This document shows, piece after piece, positions 1 through 10,800 of a stretch of 64,000 nucleotides of DNA. Each line of letters begins with the position of its first letter. Positions within the stretch are counted from its first letter, which is position 1. The DNA is from Aricia agestis (taxonomy: Eukaryota; Arthropoda; Insecta; Lepidoptera; Lycaenidae), in assembly GCF_905147365.1 (NCBI RefSeq), contig NC_056415.1:16200001-16264000 (forward strand). Reading direction: 5' to 3'. The translations under genes and the position numbers were made by a program. The notes under the pieces were generated by a model. It was not told the DNA's origin and did no database searches. It saw nothing but the letters and a program-made list of their open reading frames with translations.

Positions 1-1319
1 ACATGGATGCATCATGCCGATAGCCAGGAACAACATAGTCATACTGTACGTTTCTCGCATACTTTTAAACTTCTTGCGATCTACAACATAATATTGAAAT
101 TGCGAATAAAGTATTTAAAAATGAAGATACTGGTTTTCTTTATAGTAGAATAGCCTAAGATAAAAATTAACACCTTTACGTTGTGTAAATCTTTTATTTA
201 AAGACTGCATTGCTTTTATTGCTTTATAGTTACACTTATTACTTCTGAAAAAAATTAATAGCAATATTACTTTATTGTTGTTGCTATGTGTAACAGTTTT
301 ATTTAATTATTATGTCTAATAAATAATAATTCGCAGAAAGTGCTTTCCTGTAATGCCTAGTAGCTTCAATATTAACTTTGAAAGAAATTACAGGCTAAGT
401 TAATACAATAGTTTGCTTAATAACTTAATTGGAGGGTAATTTTATAAGTTAATTATTTTGTATTACTGAATCTAATTTATGGGTTAAAGTAATTGTACAC
501 CTAAGTGGTAGGTAGCATCATACGATATGTAAGCACGATTTAATAACGTGGATTACTAAATTGCCTCATTACGACATGATTGTTTTGAAAATGTAGTAGA
601 TAGATAGATAGATAGAAAATGCTTTATCTGTACAAAAATTAGAAACTAAATTACAATTTAAAATAATATATGAACCTGTACAAACAGGCGGTCTTACCGC
701 TGAAAGCGGTTTCTACCAGACAACCTTAAATTAATATAAAACAAAACAATCTAATACTTATGGCTAAAAATACTACCTAATTGCTTAATTAAAAACCTAC
801 GCTTAGCTATGCTTAAAAGAAAACATTATACATTTGTTTATTTGCTTTGATTGGCATTTAAATTACGATTAGACCGATTTTAATGACAGTCACAATTTAT
901 AAATTTTAATTTTAACTGTGTCTTATTGCATAAAAAACACAGTTGACGCGGAATTTCAGGCAATATCATATACCTACCTACTTATTTATATCTTTGTGAC
1001 ATCTAGTTAATGGAAACGTAATAAAAATTATTATGTTTCCTTCTTTTCTACGGTTTATGGTTTCTATTCTATCTGAACAAAATCGTATGTTCGTATCGTT
1101 ATCGTATGCATAACAAAGGTTAATTTGTCTCATCTGAAAAACCCACATCTCATATTCATAGATTGTCACTCCAATATCTAAAAACCCATGACACAAGTCC
1201 ACATTAAGTAGATTTGTTTTCCGCGTAGTTAGTACTATCAGAAGTAAAGTAGGCAGGTAGATTTGTTTTCCTTATACAATCAGAAGCACAGAAGACGCTA
1301 CGGTGATCAGACGTGCACC
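1..1319. other. 5' flank of the esterase gene, no gene seen
   Basis: AT-rich sequence with no supported coding region. It holds a reversed LINE 3'-end fragment (595-730). Just before the esterase start, the phrase GTAGATTTGTTTTCC occurs twice (about 1209 and 1257). I see no convincing core promoter. Confidence 0.5.
595..730 (-). mobile_element. LINE 3'-end fragment
   Basis: A TAGA tetranucleotide run (about 597-616) is followed by a sequence that includes the phrase AGGCGGTCTTACCGCT. Read on the minus strand this resembles the 3' UTR of LINEs in this genome; the full LINE at 10.9-16.5 kb contains the related phrase 'aagaccgccttt' just before its tail. The fragment is too short to classify. 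Confidence 0.4.
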
Positions 1320-4300
1320 ATGATTGAGTCAGTAAAGAGTTTTGTGTTGGTGTGTTTGATTTTCATTGAAATATTATGTTCTGCTGGAACTTTGACCAAA
1401 GTAAGTTGCGCTTAATTAAATTCTTTTTAGTTTTATGGTACCTAATAACAAATTAAGGCCGGCAACGCATCTACAGCTCCTCTAATGTTGCGAGTGTCCA
1501 TAAGCGACGGTAGTTGCTTTTCATCAGGTGACTCTTTTCCTCATTTGTTTTATAAAAAAGGCATCTTTTTCCAAATAATTTGCACTTTTATATATTATTC
1601 TATATACTTAGAGGCTAGTGCAAAGATTTCTATTTAAATTAAATAGAACTGAGAATTCTTTGACTTAGAGCGCATTTTTGAAGTTCATAATATTATTATG
1701 TACCCATTAGGTAAATATGTCTTCACTTTACGAAACGTACAAACCTATCTTACGTATATTATTTTTATTCGTTTACAAGCAACATAAGTAAATGCTTACC
1801 TTAGCATAAGTCCTGTAACCTTATTCTAATATTTTAATTCAACACAAAATCAATCAGGATCTTATCAAACCAAAATACGGAGACTGATTACTATTTGAGT
1901 TTTAAAAATCGTTATTTTATAGAACCAGCCAGAAGTAAAGACCGGAGATGGAACTCTGAGAGGATCCGAAGAGAAGGCGGTGCAGGGGTTCTCGTATTAC
2001 AGCTTCAAGGGTATTCCCTATGCCCAGCCACCTGTGGGACCACTTCGGTTTAAGGTATGCAGAATCGACTACTGTAGTATATAATTTCTTACCAAAAAAT
2101 CTGCAACATTGATCCACTAATTAAGTCTATAATTAACCCATCAACTCCCAAACGGCACGGCACCCGGGTGCCGCATAACAATTGAATATCTATTGTGTCT
2201 GCCATTATCCCGATCGAGGTATTAAATATTAAAGATTTGTAGATAGCCTGATGTACCTACCTATTTACATCAGTGCCGGTTTTAGCACTAACAGCGCTGT
2301 GGGCGAAATTTCATTTTTTTTATCCGGCGCCCTGGGCGGTCGCCCAGCATCTCTCTTCTGCTTACGTTACAATAAATCAGCTATCATAAAAATTGCAATA
2401 AGTAGGTATCGAAAATTACCGAGTAGAGAAAACTTCCCCAGTTTAAGGAAGTGAGTTTTGAGATAGAGAAGAACAGCTCTAATCTAAGTTATGGAAAACT
2501 TACATCTTCAAAATAAGATGTTTTGCATTACAACAAAATAGTTATTATGTGTTGAAACGTACATCTTCATAATATAATATTACGCTGGAAATACCAACTA
2601 TACAAAGTGATTCATGTGTAGTGTTTTGTTTCATTATTGCGTACTTCATGGACTTAATATTATTTCTTTGTTTCATATCACGCTAAAACTAACAAACAAT
2701 TATTTATTTATATTTTATACTGTATAATGCTAAGTACTCACATACGGTTTTGCTCGATAGTTTTACTCCGAATCGAAGGAAATGACATATTTGACATATT
2801 TAATTCCATCGAGCCGGCTCGAAGCGAGCCTTCGAACTGTGAGTTTTGCGGTCCACGCGGTGGTTATTACTCGATTTGGAGTAAAACTATCGAGCAAAAC
2901 CGTATGTGAGCGCTTAGCATAATACATTGAAAGCAAGTCGCAGAAAAGATTAGTAATTAGTAATTACTAATTAGGTATTTACACGAAGTTTCTTCGTTCT
3001 TGGAGTTTGCTAATCATGTCTAGCCGATAACGTTATCTTTTAGGTCATAGAATGAAATCAAAACATTGACTAAATATAATAGGCAGACTTAGGTACCTAT
3101 ACTTAATCTTGTTTACTTACTTTCCAATAACAAAATTATTTGTAGACTGATCGTAATCTCTAGGTATTGGTCTGTTTCAAAACATTAGATACCTATGGTT
3201 TATCTACGGTTTATGATGCTCTTACTTCTTCCTTTTCCAGGCACCGTTAACCCCAAAACCATGGCATGGAACTCGCGACGCGACCAAATACGGCGCAGCA
3301 TGCGCTCAGTTCAACGTAACATTCGTGGGTTCCGAGGACTGCCTGTTCCTGAACGTGTTTACCAGGTCTTTGGACCCTAGAGCCAATCTGCCCGTCATGG
3401 TGTTCGTCCACGGCGGTTCCTTCGCTTTCGGCGCAGCCAACGAGTTCTTCGAACCAGAATTCCTCATACAACACGACGTGATCCTCGTCACTCTAAACTA
3501 CAGACTGGAAGTCCTCGGATTCCTATCCCTGGACATACCCGAAGCGCCCGGAAACGCCGGAATGAAGGACCAAGTGGCTGCACTCAAATGGGTCCAGCAA
3601 AATATTAAACAATTCGGTGGGAACCCCAACAGTGTGACTCTTTTTGGAGAGAGCAGCGGAGCGGGCGCAGTGACGTACCACATGCTCTCCCCAATGTCGA
3701 AGGGACTGTTCCATAAAGTGATCGCAGAGAGCGGCAACTGTATGCAGGATTGGGCGATATCACAGGACTCGATAGGAAGAGCCCTGAGAGCAGGAAAAGT
3801 ATTGGGGAAAGACACCAATAATGTGAATGAATTGCTAGACTTCTTTATGTCCTTGAAAGCATCTGCTTTAACTAACTTAACTGAAGTTACTCTGACAGAA
3901 GACGAAATGTACAGAGGTGTCCCAGCGCGATTTGTACCAGCGATTGAATCGAAGTTTAGAGGGATCGAGCCGTTCATAACTGAACACCCTGTGATGGCCC
4001 TTACTAAAGGAAGAATAAATAGTGTACCCCTGATGATCGGATACAATGCTGGCGAGGGTATAGCGCTCGTTGCGTACCACATCGCAAAGTTAGATGGTTT
4101 CAACAGAAACCCATCCTACTATATACAAAAGGAAATAGTTAATAAAGTCTCCGAAGCGAAACTAAAAGAATTTGGAGATAGAGTGCAGAAATTCTACGTA
4201 GGCGATAGGAATATGACGGCTGACGATGGCGCAATCATTCGGGACTTACAAACTGATATCACCTTTGCTTACAGCGGCCACAGATTCGCGAGTCTTCACA

Positions 4301-5423
4301 GCGAATACGAAAAAGTCTACTTCTATAAATTCAATTTTGTCACCGACTTGAATGTTATAAAGGCTACGCTTCCGGATCTGGAAGGAGCTACGCATGGTGA
4401 CGAGCTATTCTACTTGTTCTCCAACTACATAACCTCGAAGATTTACCAGAATCCCAAAATTAAGGTCATTGTCGACAAAGTGACGAAATTATGGGCTAAC
4501 TTCGCGAAGTGCGGGTAAGAAAATAAGTTTATAGTTTGAGCCAAACATGTTTTCTGTTACTTCATTACTATTATCCGATCGCAAAGTGTGGAGATTCGTA
4601 TATATTGACCTATGTATAATAATATTCTCATACGCCAGTAAGAGACAAGTATCTAGCGATATAAATACGTATCTACTAATTAGCACGTGTTTCGCAATCG
4701 GCTTAGATTAGATGTTATATTTACTTAATGTTTTGTCCTTATCTGTCAATCGCCTTTTTAACGTATCAGACAATAACAAAACATTGTATCACTCATGGGC
4801 GTACCCAGGTTCTGGGCCAGGGGGGGCGCAAATTACCCAGGTTCTGGGTCAGGGGGGGGGGGGGGGCAAATTACGCAGATTCTGGGCCAGGGGGGCGCAA
4901 ATCAGATTTTTTATAAGCTAGGTGTTTATAAAGAATACAAAATTAATAATTTTTAGTTGTAAAAATATTGTATTGCAAACAAATGGCAAAAATTTGTTTT
5001 ATTATTTTTAATTTTTATAGATGAAAGTACTAGATAATATACTTAGTAGGGACGTCAACATGATCCAGGGGGGGGGGCAGCTCCCCCCCCCCCCCCTCGG
5101 TACGCCCATGGTATCACTATATCTAACGTTGGTATAGGCATGTAGATCGTTTTGTGCTTAGTGTAGTTACTTCTCTCTGTCAAAAACATAGTAATTAGTA
5201 AGTTTTACACAGCTATGACCTACATCACTTAACCATACATTTTTTCAGTTCTCCAACCCCTGACAACAAGTTGGGAGTGTCGTGGCCGCGGTACACCAGA
5301 CACAACAAGGAGTATCTCAACATCGCAGACAACTTTCCCTCAGGCAGATACGCGGATAGAGAAAGGATGGAGTTCTGGAACAACATTTATAAGGAAGCCG
5401 GCCTTCCGCATATAGCGTCATAA
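1320..5423 (+). CDS. secreted carboxylesterase, type-B (insect CXE family)
   Basis: Alpha/beta-hydrolase that cleaves carboxyl esters, likely secreted. Four exons: 1320-1400, 1923-2054, 3241-4514, 5249-5423, giving 553 aa with consistent phases and GT-AG introns. The start is the only one that yields a signal peptide (hydrophobic run at residues about 7-22, ending CSAG). Visible landmarks are GIPYAQPPVGPLRF at the end of exon 2, the SEDCLFLN block, the oxyanion hole HGGSFAFG (about 128-135), nucleophile Ser about 209 in GESSGAG, the acidic residue in GYNAGEG, and the catalytic His in GATHGDE. All triad residues are present, so it should be active. Length is normal for the family. The substrate cannot be told from sequence; pheromone or odorant-degrading, detoxifying, or juvenile-hormone-type esterases are all possible. 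Introns 2 and 3 carry MITEs. A poly(A) signal follows the stop. Confidence 0.93.
1456..1560 (+). repeat. interspersed repeat family A, 3' fragment
   Basis: In esterase intron 1. The phrases 'aaggccggcaacgcatctac', 'gcgagtgtcc' and 'gttgcttttcatcaggtga', then an A-rich end, match the 3' part of the fuller copies at 21.4, 34.9 and 54.0 kb. Diverged and truncated. Confidence 0.65.
2721..2926. mobile_element. foldback MITE in esterase intron 2
   Basis: About 50-bp inverted arms: the left arm contains ACTCACATACGGTTTTGCTC and the right arm carries its reverse complement ending in CGTATGTGAG. The middle is unrelated and includes CGAGCCGGCTCG. Short, non-coding and self-complementary, as in MITEs. 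Target duplication unclear. Confidence 0.75.
4794..5110. mobile_element. hAT-type MITE with 8-bp target duplication
   Basis: In esterase intron 3. Terminal inverted repeats CATGGGCGTACC and GGTACGCCCATG are flanked by an exact 8-bp duplication, GTATCACT (4786-4793 and 5111-5118), the hAT signature. The left half holds three tandem copies of a roughly 30-bp unit (CCCAGGTTCTGGGCCAGG followed by a G run); G- and C-homopolymer runs lie at both ends. Confidence 0.88.
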
Positions 5424-5434
5424 AATTGAGCTTT

Positions 5435-5440
5435 AATAAA
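5435..5440 (+). promoter_or_regulatory. poly(A) signal of the esterase
   Basis: AATAAA twelve bases after the TAA stop of the carboxylesterase, in the expected place for 3'-end processing. Confidence 0.7.
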
Positions 5441-5487
5441 GAACATTCTTGTTAATTTTAGCCGAGATCTGTGCTAGTGGGTCTGAT

Positions 5488-5634
5488 GTACTATCAGAGA
5501 AGTTGATTCTTAGGCAATTCGGTCGCGTTAAGTTAAATCCATCAGACCGATCACAGTTCACAGCATTGAATTGACATAAGCCGACCAAATGATGTAGGTC
5601 GGTCAGCTGCCTATGAATCAATTTTTTCGATGGT
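5488..5634. mobile_element. MITE sharing termini with the THAP element
   Basis: Left end GTACTATCAGAGAAGTTGAT and right end (reverse complement) GTACCATCGAAAAAATTGAT form about 30-bp inverted repeats. The same ends, including TTGATTC-TAGGCA, bound the THAP-carrying element at 23.55-24.8 kb, so this is probably its internally deleted, non-coding relative. Confidence 0.75.
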
Positions 5635-6728
5635 ACCTACTATGCATTTATGTTTACGAGTTATTTATTATAATAAAACAATATTATGTAAAACGAATCA
5701 AATAATAATCATAGTTAGATTCGTTTTGTACGACGCGAACTGCATGTTTCATGATACGAGTATATTGCGTACTGCGTTCTACGTAATGCGTATGGTACGT
5801 ATTTTGCGTACGCATTGGAGTTACTTAAATATGTAGCTCTAACAAAAGGTGTAAATAGAAATAAAACTAAATATACAATTCCCAAAAAATAGTTTCTATT
5901 CAACTAATTCAAAAAAATTTAATAAATAAATCTATTATAATTATATAATTCAACAGTATAACTTAATAACGTATAATCATCACATACATTGCTTATTTTA
6001 CTAGCGCGATTAGCTGCCATTGAGTACTTTATGTTATTACATATTGTGTATAAAATAACATACAAAATATATAAAATTTTGAAACCATCAATCCCTTTGG
6101 CAGTGTTGGAAAATAGGAACTTTGGTTTGATAATATTATTGACTTACGAGTTATGGCCTCATCTTGTCATGATGGTTTATAAATTGTGTGCAATACTAAT
6201 TAACAAGTCATCAATACAAGGTACTAAATATGATACAAAATATAAATAATAACAATCATTATACGAAAAATATTATCTACCTACTAAAAATAACATTACA
6301 TAATATCCATACTATCTCTGTGTGATTCTACATTGAATCATTGAAATTATGGCACAAGCTTAGGGTAAACTACGCGTAACCTAACGCGCCTCCTATATGG
6401 CGGAAGCTAAAACATTGGCATACAATATAGACCTACCAAACGCGTATTACAATATTATCAATTACGGTAGGATCGACAATTATAGGAAAGATGCATATTA
6501 TAAAATAGGTTTATCTTTCTTTTAATCTAAAAGAAACAAAAGAAAAGGCCCTTTGTAATATTTTCACCTCAATAAAAATTGATTTTAACAAAGATAATAA
6601 TTTTAAAAACCCGTGGATCGGTACGTTTTATTCAATTAAGTTTAATTGGGTGACGTCACAACAGCTTTGGTAGCACATTTTGAAACAAGAATGCATCTTC
6701 CCCATTGAAAATTTACGATGCCAGCACT
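5635..6728. other. intergenic AT-rich stretch, nothing recognised
   Basis: Low-complexity AT-rich DNA between the esterase and the AGL 3' end. Open frames are short and without domain signal. On the minus strand an AATAAA lies at 6627-6632. Confidence 0.5.
6627..6632 (-). promoter_or_regulatory. candidate poly(A) signal for AGL
   Basis: AATAAA on the minus strand about 285 bp beyond the end of the open extension that follows the AGL stop. I see no other AATAAA between it and the stop at 7837, so the mature AGL mRNA probably includes the whole 6916-7836 region. Confidence 0.45.
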
Positions 6729-6911
6729 AGGCCTGTAGCCGAGACGTTTTTTTATCACTTCGTTATAGAATCGCTGAACAAAATGTATGGCTTTGACATT
6801 TGACGAGTCGAACGTCAACGTCATTTTAATAAACGCTTATGTCAATTCAATACAATATTTTGATCAGCGATTCTATAAAGCGATAAAGAAAAAGTCTTGG
6901 CTTAAGGGCCT
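6729..6911. mobile_element. inverted-repeat MITE next to the AGL extension
   Basis: Imperfect arms: AGGCCTGTAGCCGAGACG with TATAGAATCGCTGA on the left, matched by AGGCCCTTAAGCCAAGACT with TATAGAATCGCTGA on the right after reverse complementing. It ends about five bases from the stop codon of the extension ORF, so it forms part of the presumed 3' UTR. Confidence 0.6.
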
Positions 6912-6915
6912 GGCT

Positions 6916-7836
6916 TCACAGGCTGAGGAAATAGAAGGCGATAAAGGCGAGTGCGTACAGCGCGCCGCTCGCCGCCAGCACGCAGCGTACGGCCGCACGC
7001 TGCGCCCGCGCCGATCTATCGCCGCGCCGGGCCGCGTACCGCGTATACATCCCGTACGGCACCGAGTAGCACTGCGATGTATCTAACAGCTCATATTGGA
7101 CCGTATCGGCCAACGCCTCGTATTGTACCGACACGTCGGGATGTTGGGACATTTGGATCGACGCGTCTGGATGTTTCGACACGTCTAGATGCTTGAACAC
7201 GTCTGGATGTTGTGACGCGCTTAGATGCTTCGACGCATCAGGTATCTCGAGAGGCGTTTTGATCTGCGCCTCGTTCAGCCCGTATGGCACGGAGTCGGGG
7301 TCCTGGCGCGACGCCTGACTTCTGGTCGACACCCGGCTGGCCAGCCGCGAAGCCAGTAGTCGCGAGCCGCAGTAAGCCTCATACAGCACGTCGTATAAGT
7401 CCCGCCCCTCCCCCGCCTCCTCGCGGCTGTTGCGCGTGAGTGAGTGAGCGGCTGGTGGAGGTACGTACCGCGGTCGCGCGCCGCCTGCAGGCTGCCGACT
7501 CTCCAGCGGCAGCAAACGCGGCGGGTAAGTGCTCGGGACCGGTGCAGCGCCGAACATACGGGGCAGGTCACGACGAGTGCGACGCACGGACCCGTATCTC
7601 CTCGGGCGATCGGTCCGGACGTAAGATGCGTGGACGACAGCTTCAGGAGTAGTTCTAGCCGCAGCTAGCGCGGGGAGGGGCAGGTGATGCATAGGGGGTT
7701 CCGTTTTAAGACGCAGCGGCAGGCCGGAGACGAAGTAGCGGTCACTGTAGACGACGGGGACGAGCGCGGCGCGGGGCGAGGGCGAGCGGGACGGGCGCGC
7801 GCGCTGCAGCAGGCGGCGCAGCGCGGGCCGGCACGG
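6916..7836 (-). CDS. in-frame ORF after the AGL stop, possible readthrough extension
   Basis: Starting at the codon after the AGL TGA, the same frame stays open for 306 codons. The first ATG is at 7692, leaving a 258-aa ORF if it stands alone. Content: an Arg/Pro-rich start, then VVYSDRYFVSGLPL, an imperfect hexapeptide array (units such as DVSKHP, DVFKHL, SASQHP, about 7125-7245), and a hydrophobic C-terminus (ASGALYALAFIAFYFLSL) that looks like a tail anchor. The TGA-C context is a leaky one. Alternatives: an ordinary GC-rich 3' UTR; a separate gene; or an alternative last exon using the pyrimidine-rich acceptor ending TCTACAG just above 7744. No family recognised. Confidence 0.4.
   Translation of the reverse strand, partial: PCRPALRRLLQRARPSRSPSPRAALVPVVYSDRYFVSGLPLRLKTEPPMHHLPLPALAAARTTPEAVVHASYVRTDRPRRYGSVRRTRRDLPRMFGAAPVPSTYPPRLLPLESRQPAGGARPRYVPPPAAHSLTRNSREEAGEGRDLYDVLYEAYCGSRLLASRLASRVSTRSQASRQDPDSVPYGLNEAQIKTPLEIPDASKHLSASQHPDVFKHLDVSKHPDASIQMSQHPDVSVQYEALADTVQYELLDTSQCYSVPYGMYTRYAARRGDRSARAQRAAVRCVLAASGALYALAFIAFYFLSL
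7125..7245. repeat. 18-bp minisatellite inside the extension ORF
   Basis: Imperfect tandem units like TCTGGATGTTTCGACACG. Because the unit is a multiple of three it encodes a six-residue repeat on the minus strand without breaking the frame. Confidence 0.65.
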
Positions 7837-10800
7837 TCAGTCCGCCAGCGACCGCGCGCGCCGGGCCGCGGCCAGGTCCACGAGCGCCTCCAGCGCCGTG
7901 GCCGAGCTCCATGCCTGCGTGCGGCACGAGTCCCGGCAGTACGCGCCGCTGGCGTTCGTCAGCTCGGGCAGGCCCCGCCAAGGTGACGTCCGGAGCTCGC
8001 GCACCGCCGCCGCGAGGGTCGCGTACCCGGCCGCGATTGCCTTGGCGCTCTGCCCGTTGGCCGGCGCGAAGGCGAGGCGCGCCCGCACGTAGAAGCCCAG
8101 CGGCCACACCCACTCCGGCCCCTGGTGATAGTTGAAGCCGTGCGCGACGGTGGCGTCAGTCGAGTCGTTCGAGTTGTCGTAGTCGCCGCGGTAGGCCCAG
8201 TCGGCCGGGTCCAGAGTCTTCAGGCCGAGGGGACCGAGCAGCAATTTCTCGACGTTGTCGAGCGCGAGCCACGCGTGCTTCGGGTCGAACAAGTCAGGGG
8301 AGACGGCCATCGCGACGACGAAGTTGCACCGCAGCTGGTAGTCAGCCCAGGGCTGGGAGGCGCCGTGGGAGTCCTTGTATATGGCGCGGCGGTGGACGAG
8401 GTCAGGGCGCAGGTCGGCGGCGCCGGGCGCGGCGGGCACCCAGAACAGGCGCTCGAAGGCGCGGCGGAGGCGGTCGGCCCACTGCGCGAAGGTCCAGGCG
8501 GTGACGGCACCGTCGGGGTGCAGGCGGGTGAGGCCGGCGTGCGGGTAGCGGCCGGCGGCGTGCGCGGCGGCGAGCCAAGCGGCGGCGGCGTGCGCGAGCG
8601 CGACCAGCTCGACCGCGCTGCCGTCGCGCGGGGTGGCGGGGCGGCCGCGGTTGCCGGCGCGCTCGGACGAGCCCATCTTGTCCATCCAGGTGCCGCAGTT
8701 GGCGTCGTTGCCGCCGAAGGGGAAGCCGGTGTCGGGGTCGATGCCGACCTGCACGGTGAAGCCGCGGTCGGTCATGTGCGCGTCGATCTGCGGGCCGGCG
8801 CGGCGCTCGCGGAACAGGCGGCCCTGGAAGTGCGCGTCGAGCGCCTCCTGCATGACGTCGTGGAGCAGCTGGTCGGCGGCGCCGGGCGGCTGCGGCTCGC
8901 TGTCGTCGCGGGGGAAGATGCGCGACACGGGCGCCGACAGGATCGAGTATCCATCTGGGACCTCCGTGCAGTACTGCAGAATACGAGTTTTATGTTAAAA
9001 ATTACTTCCATAAACTAATTTCGGTTCGCTAGATTCGCAATGCAAGTTCGGCTAAATGGTAGGGTCGTGAAATCAACAATATTACCACCGACATGGCTCT
9101 CCACAGTTTCTAAATCTGTAGCTGTAAGCTTTACGTGTACCTAAACAAATATATAAACAATACCTGTTTGATACTGAGCAGCCACCACCAGACAGCATCG
9201 CGACAGTTGAACCGCGCGTTGCGGCCGCCGTCCAGCAGGTTGGGGATCAGCCCGTGACGGAGGCACGCGCCGAAACCGAGAATGTGGTTCTTGGCGTCCT
9301 GGGGGAGAGATTAAGAATTAGAAACAAATTATTTTTAAGATAGTACTGTCAAACTTGAGAAATAATGTAGAGTTTGGTCGTGACGTCACTCTTAAGTATT
9401 TTGTTAGGAAAAACCGAAAAATAATGCCGCATTGTATACCAAAATGAGTGTAATGTCATTTTGCGTTATTAAAAACTTTCCAGTCCATTTTTTTTCTAAT
9501 TCTAATTTTACTTAAGTACTTATCAAAAAAAATATAAGTAGGTATACATAAAAAGCGACATGCGTTAAAAATATTTCAACGAATGTCGCTTTTTATGTCC
9601 TTTTTACATTGTAGTCGCAAACAATGACGTATTTTATTGGTATCTTACATATAATAAATTATTATTCTACTTTTATAAGTTTGTGTTATTCAAACTTACC
9701 TCGTATCGGCCGGTCAGTATGAACATGCCGCGCAGCGCTATGAAGGTGTCGCGGCCCCAGCAGCGCATGTAGCCGGTGGCAAAGTGCGGCAGGCCCGCCG
9801 ACAGCGACGGCGCGGACGCCGGCGGCGGCAGCGCGGGCGACGGCGGCGGCAGCGGCGCGCCCGGGACCACGCCCGCAAGCTACAAACGACAAAAAGTAGG
9901 TACTTATATTTTGTGTCGCGTGTGTCGTCAGTTGACACACAATAAAGAATGTGAAAACCATTTAGAGAACAGTAAAGTGTATTTAATTTGCCTCTTTTTA
10001 AAGTACAGGAAATGAAGTTAGATAACTCAAGTCTTTTTGGAAACTTGAAAACTGCTTAGTAGCATCTGCTTAGCGTCAGAGAAATTGCTTTATAGATGCC
10101 TGGCCTACATTTATACTTGGTCTGCAGATTACGACGTCAATACAAGTCATGATCTGTGGGCTTGACATGACTCATCCTTACGTAGATCCGTTACAAAACA
10201 AACCTGCACGCTAGTGAGCGCCAGCGCCTGTCGCACGCGGGTGGTGGGCGACAGCAGCGCAACGGCGCGACGCGACACCGCGGCGTAAAGCGCGCGCACC
10301 ACCAGCTCGAAGTACGCGGGCACCAGGTACCGCGGCAGCCGCGTCACCGGCAGCAGCGCAGCGCGATATCGCGCAGCCACAGGCGACAGTCGCGCGTCAT
10401 CTGTTTATATTGATTTACTTGATTTATTATAATAATAACAAACAAGCCTTAATAACTTACCATTCAGTATTTACTATTGATGTTACCGTTAAACGCGATT
10501 TGAACTTAACTATTTTAAATTTTAATCAATAAAATATTTCACTTGAATTGCCACTTATAATCCATACAAACAAAAATGACATTAGTACCTTCTATGCGCT
10601 TCCAAGTGTACTCGATAAGCCAGTCACCAGCGCGCAGGTTGTCGCACAGCGGGTGGCCCAAGTCATCGGCGGGAGCGACGGTGTCCAGTAGAGATATGAC
10701 GCCCTGGAAATTTGGAAGGGTATGTTAATATTATGAGGTGACAAGTAAAACAAAAAAACAGGAAATAATGCGAGTCGGACTAGAGCGCATAGGGTTTCGT

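Noticed and set aside
3498..4103. Minus-strand 201-codon frame
   Set aside because: Antisense to the large esterase exon, no domain, no splice context.
8125..9018. Plus-strand open frame of 297 codons rich in Gly, Val, Arg and Ala
   Set aside because: It is exactly antisense to the GC-rich last exon of AGL; composition and lack of domains mark it as a shadow frame.
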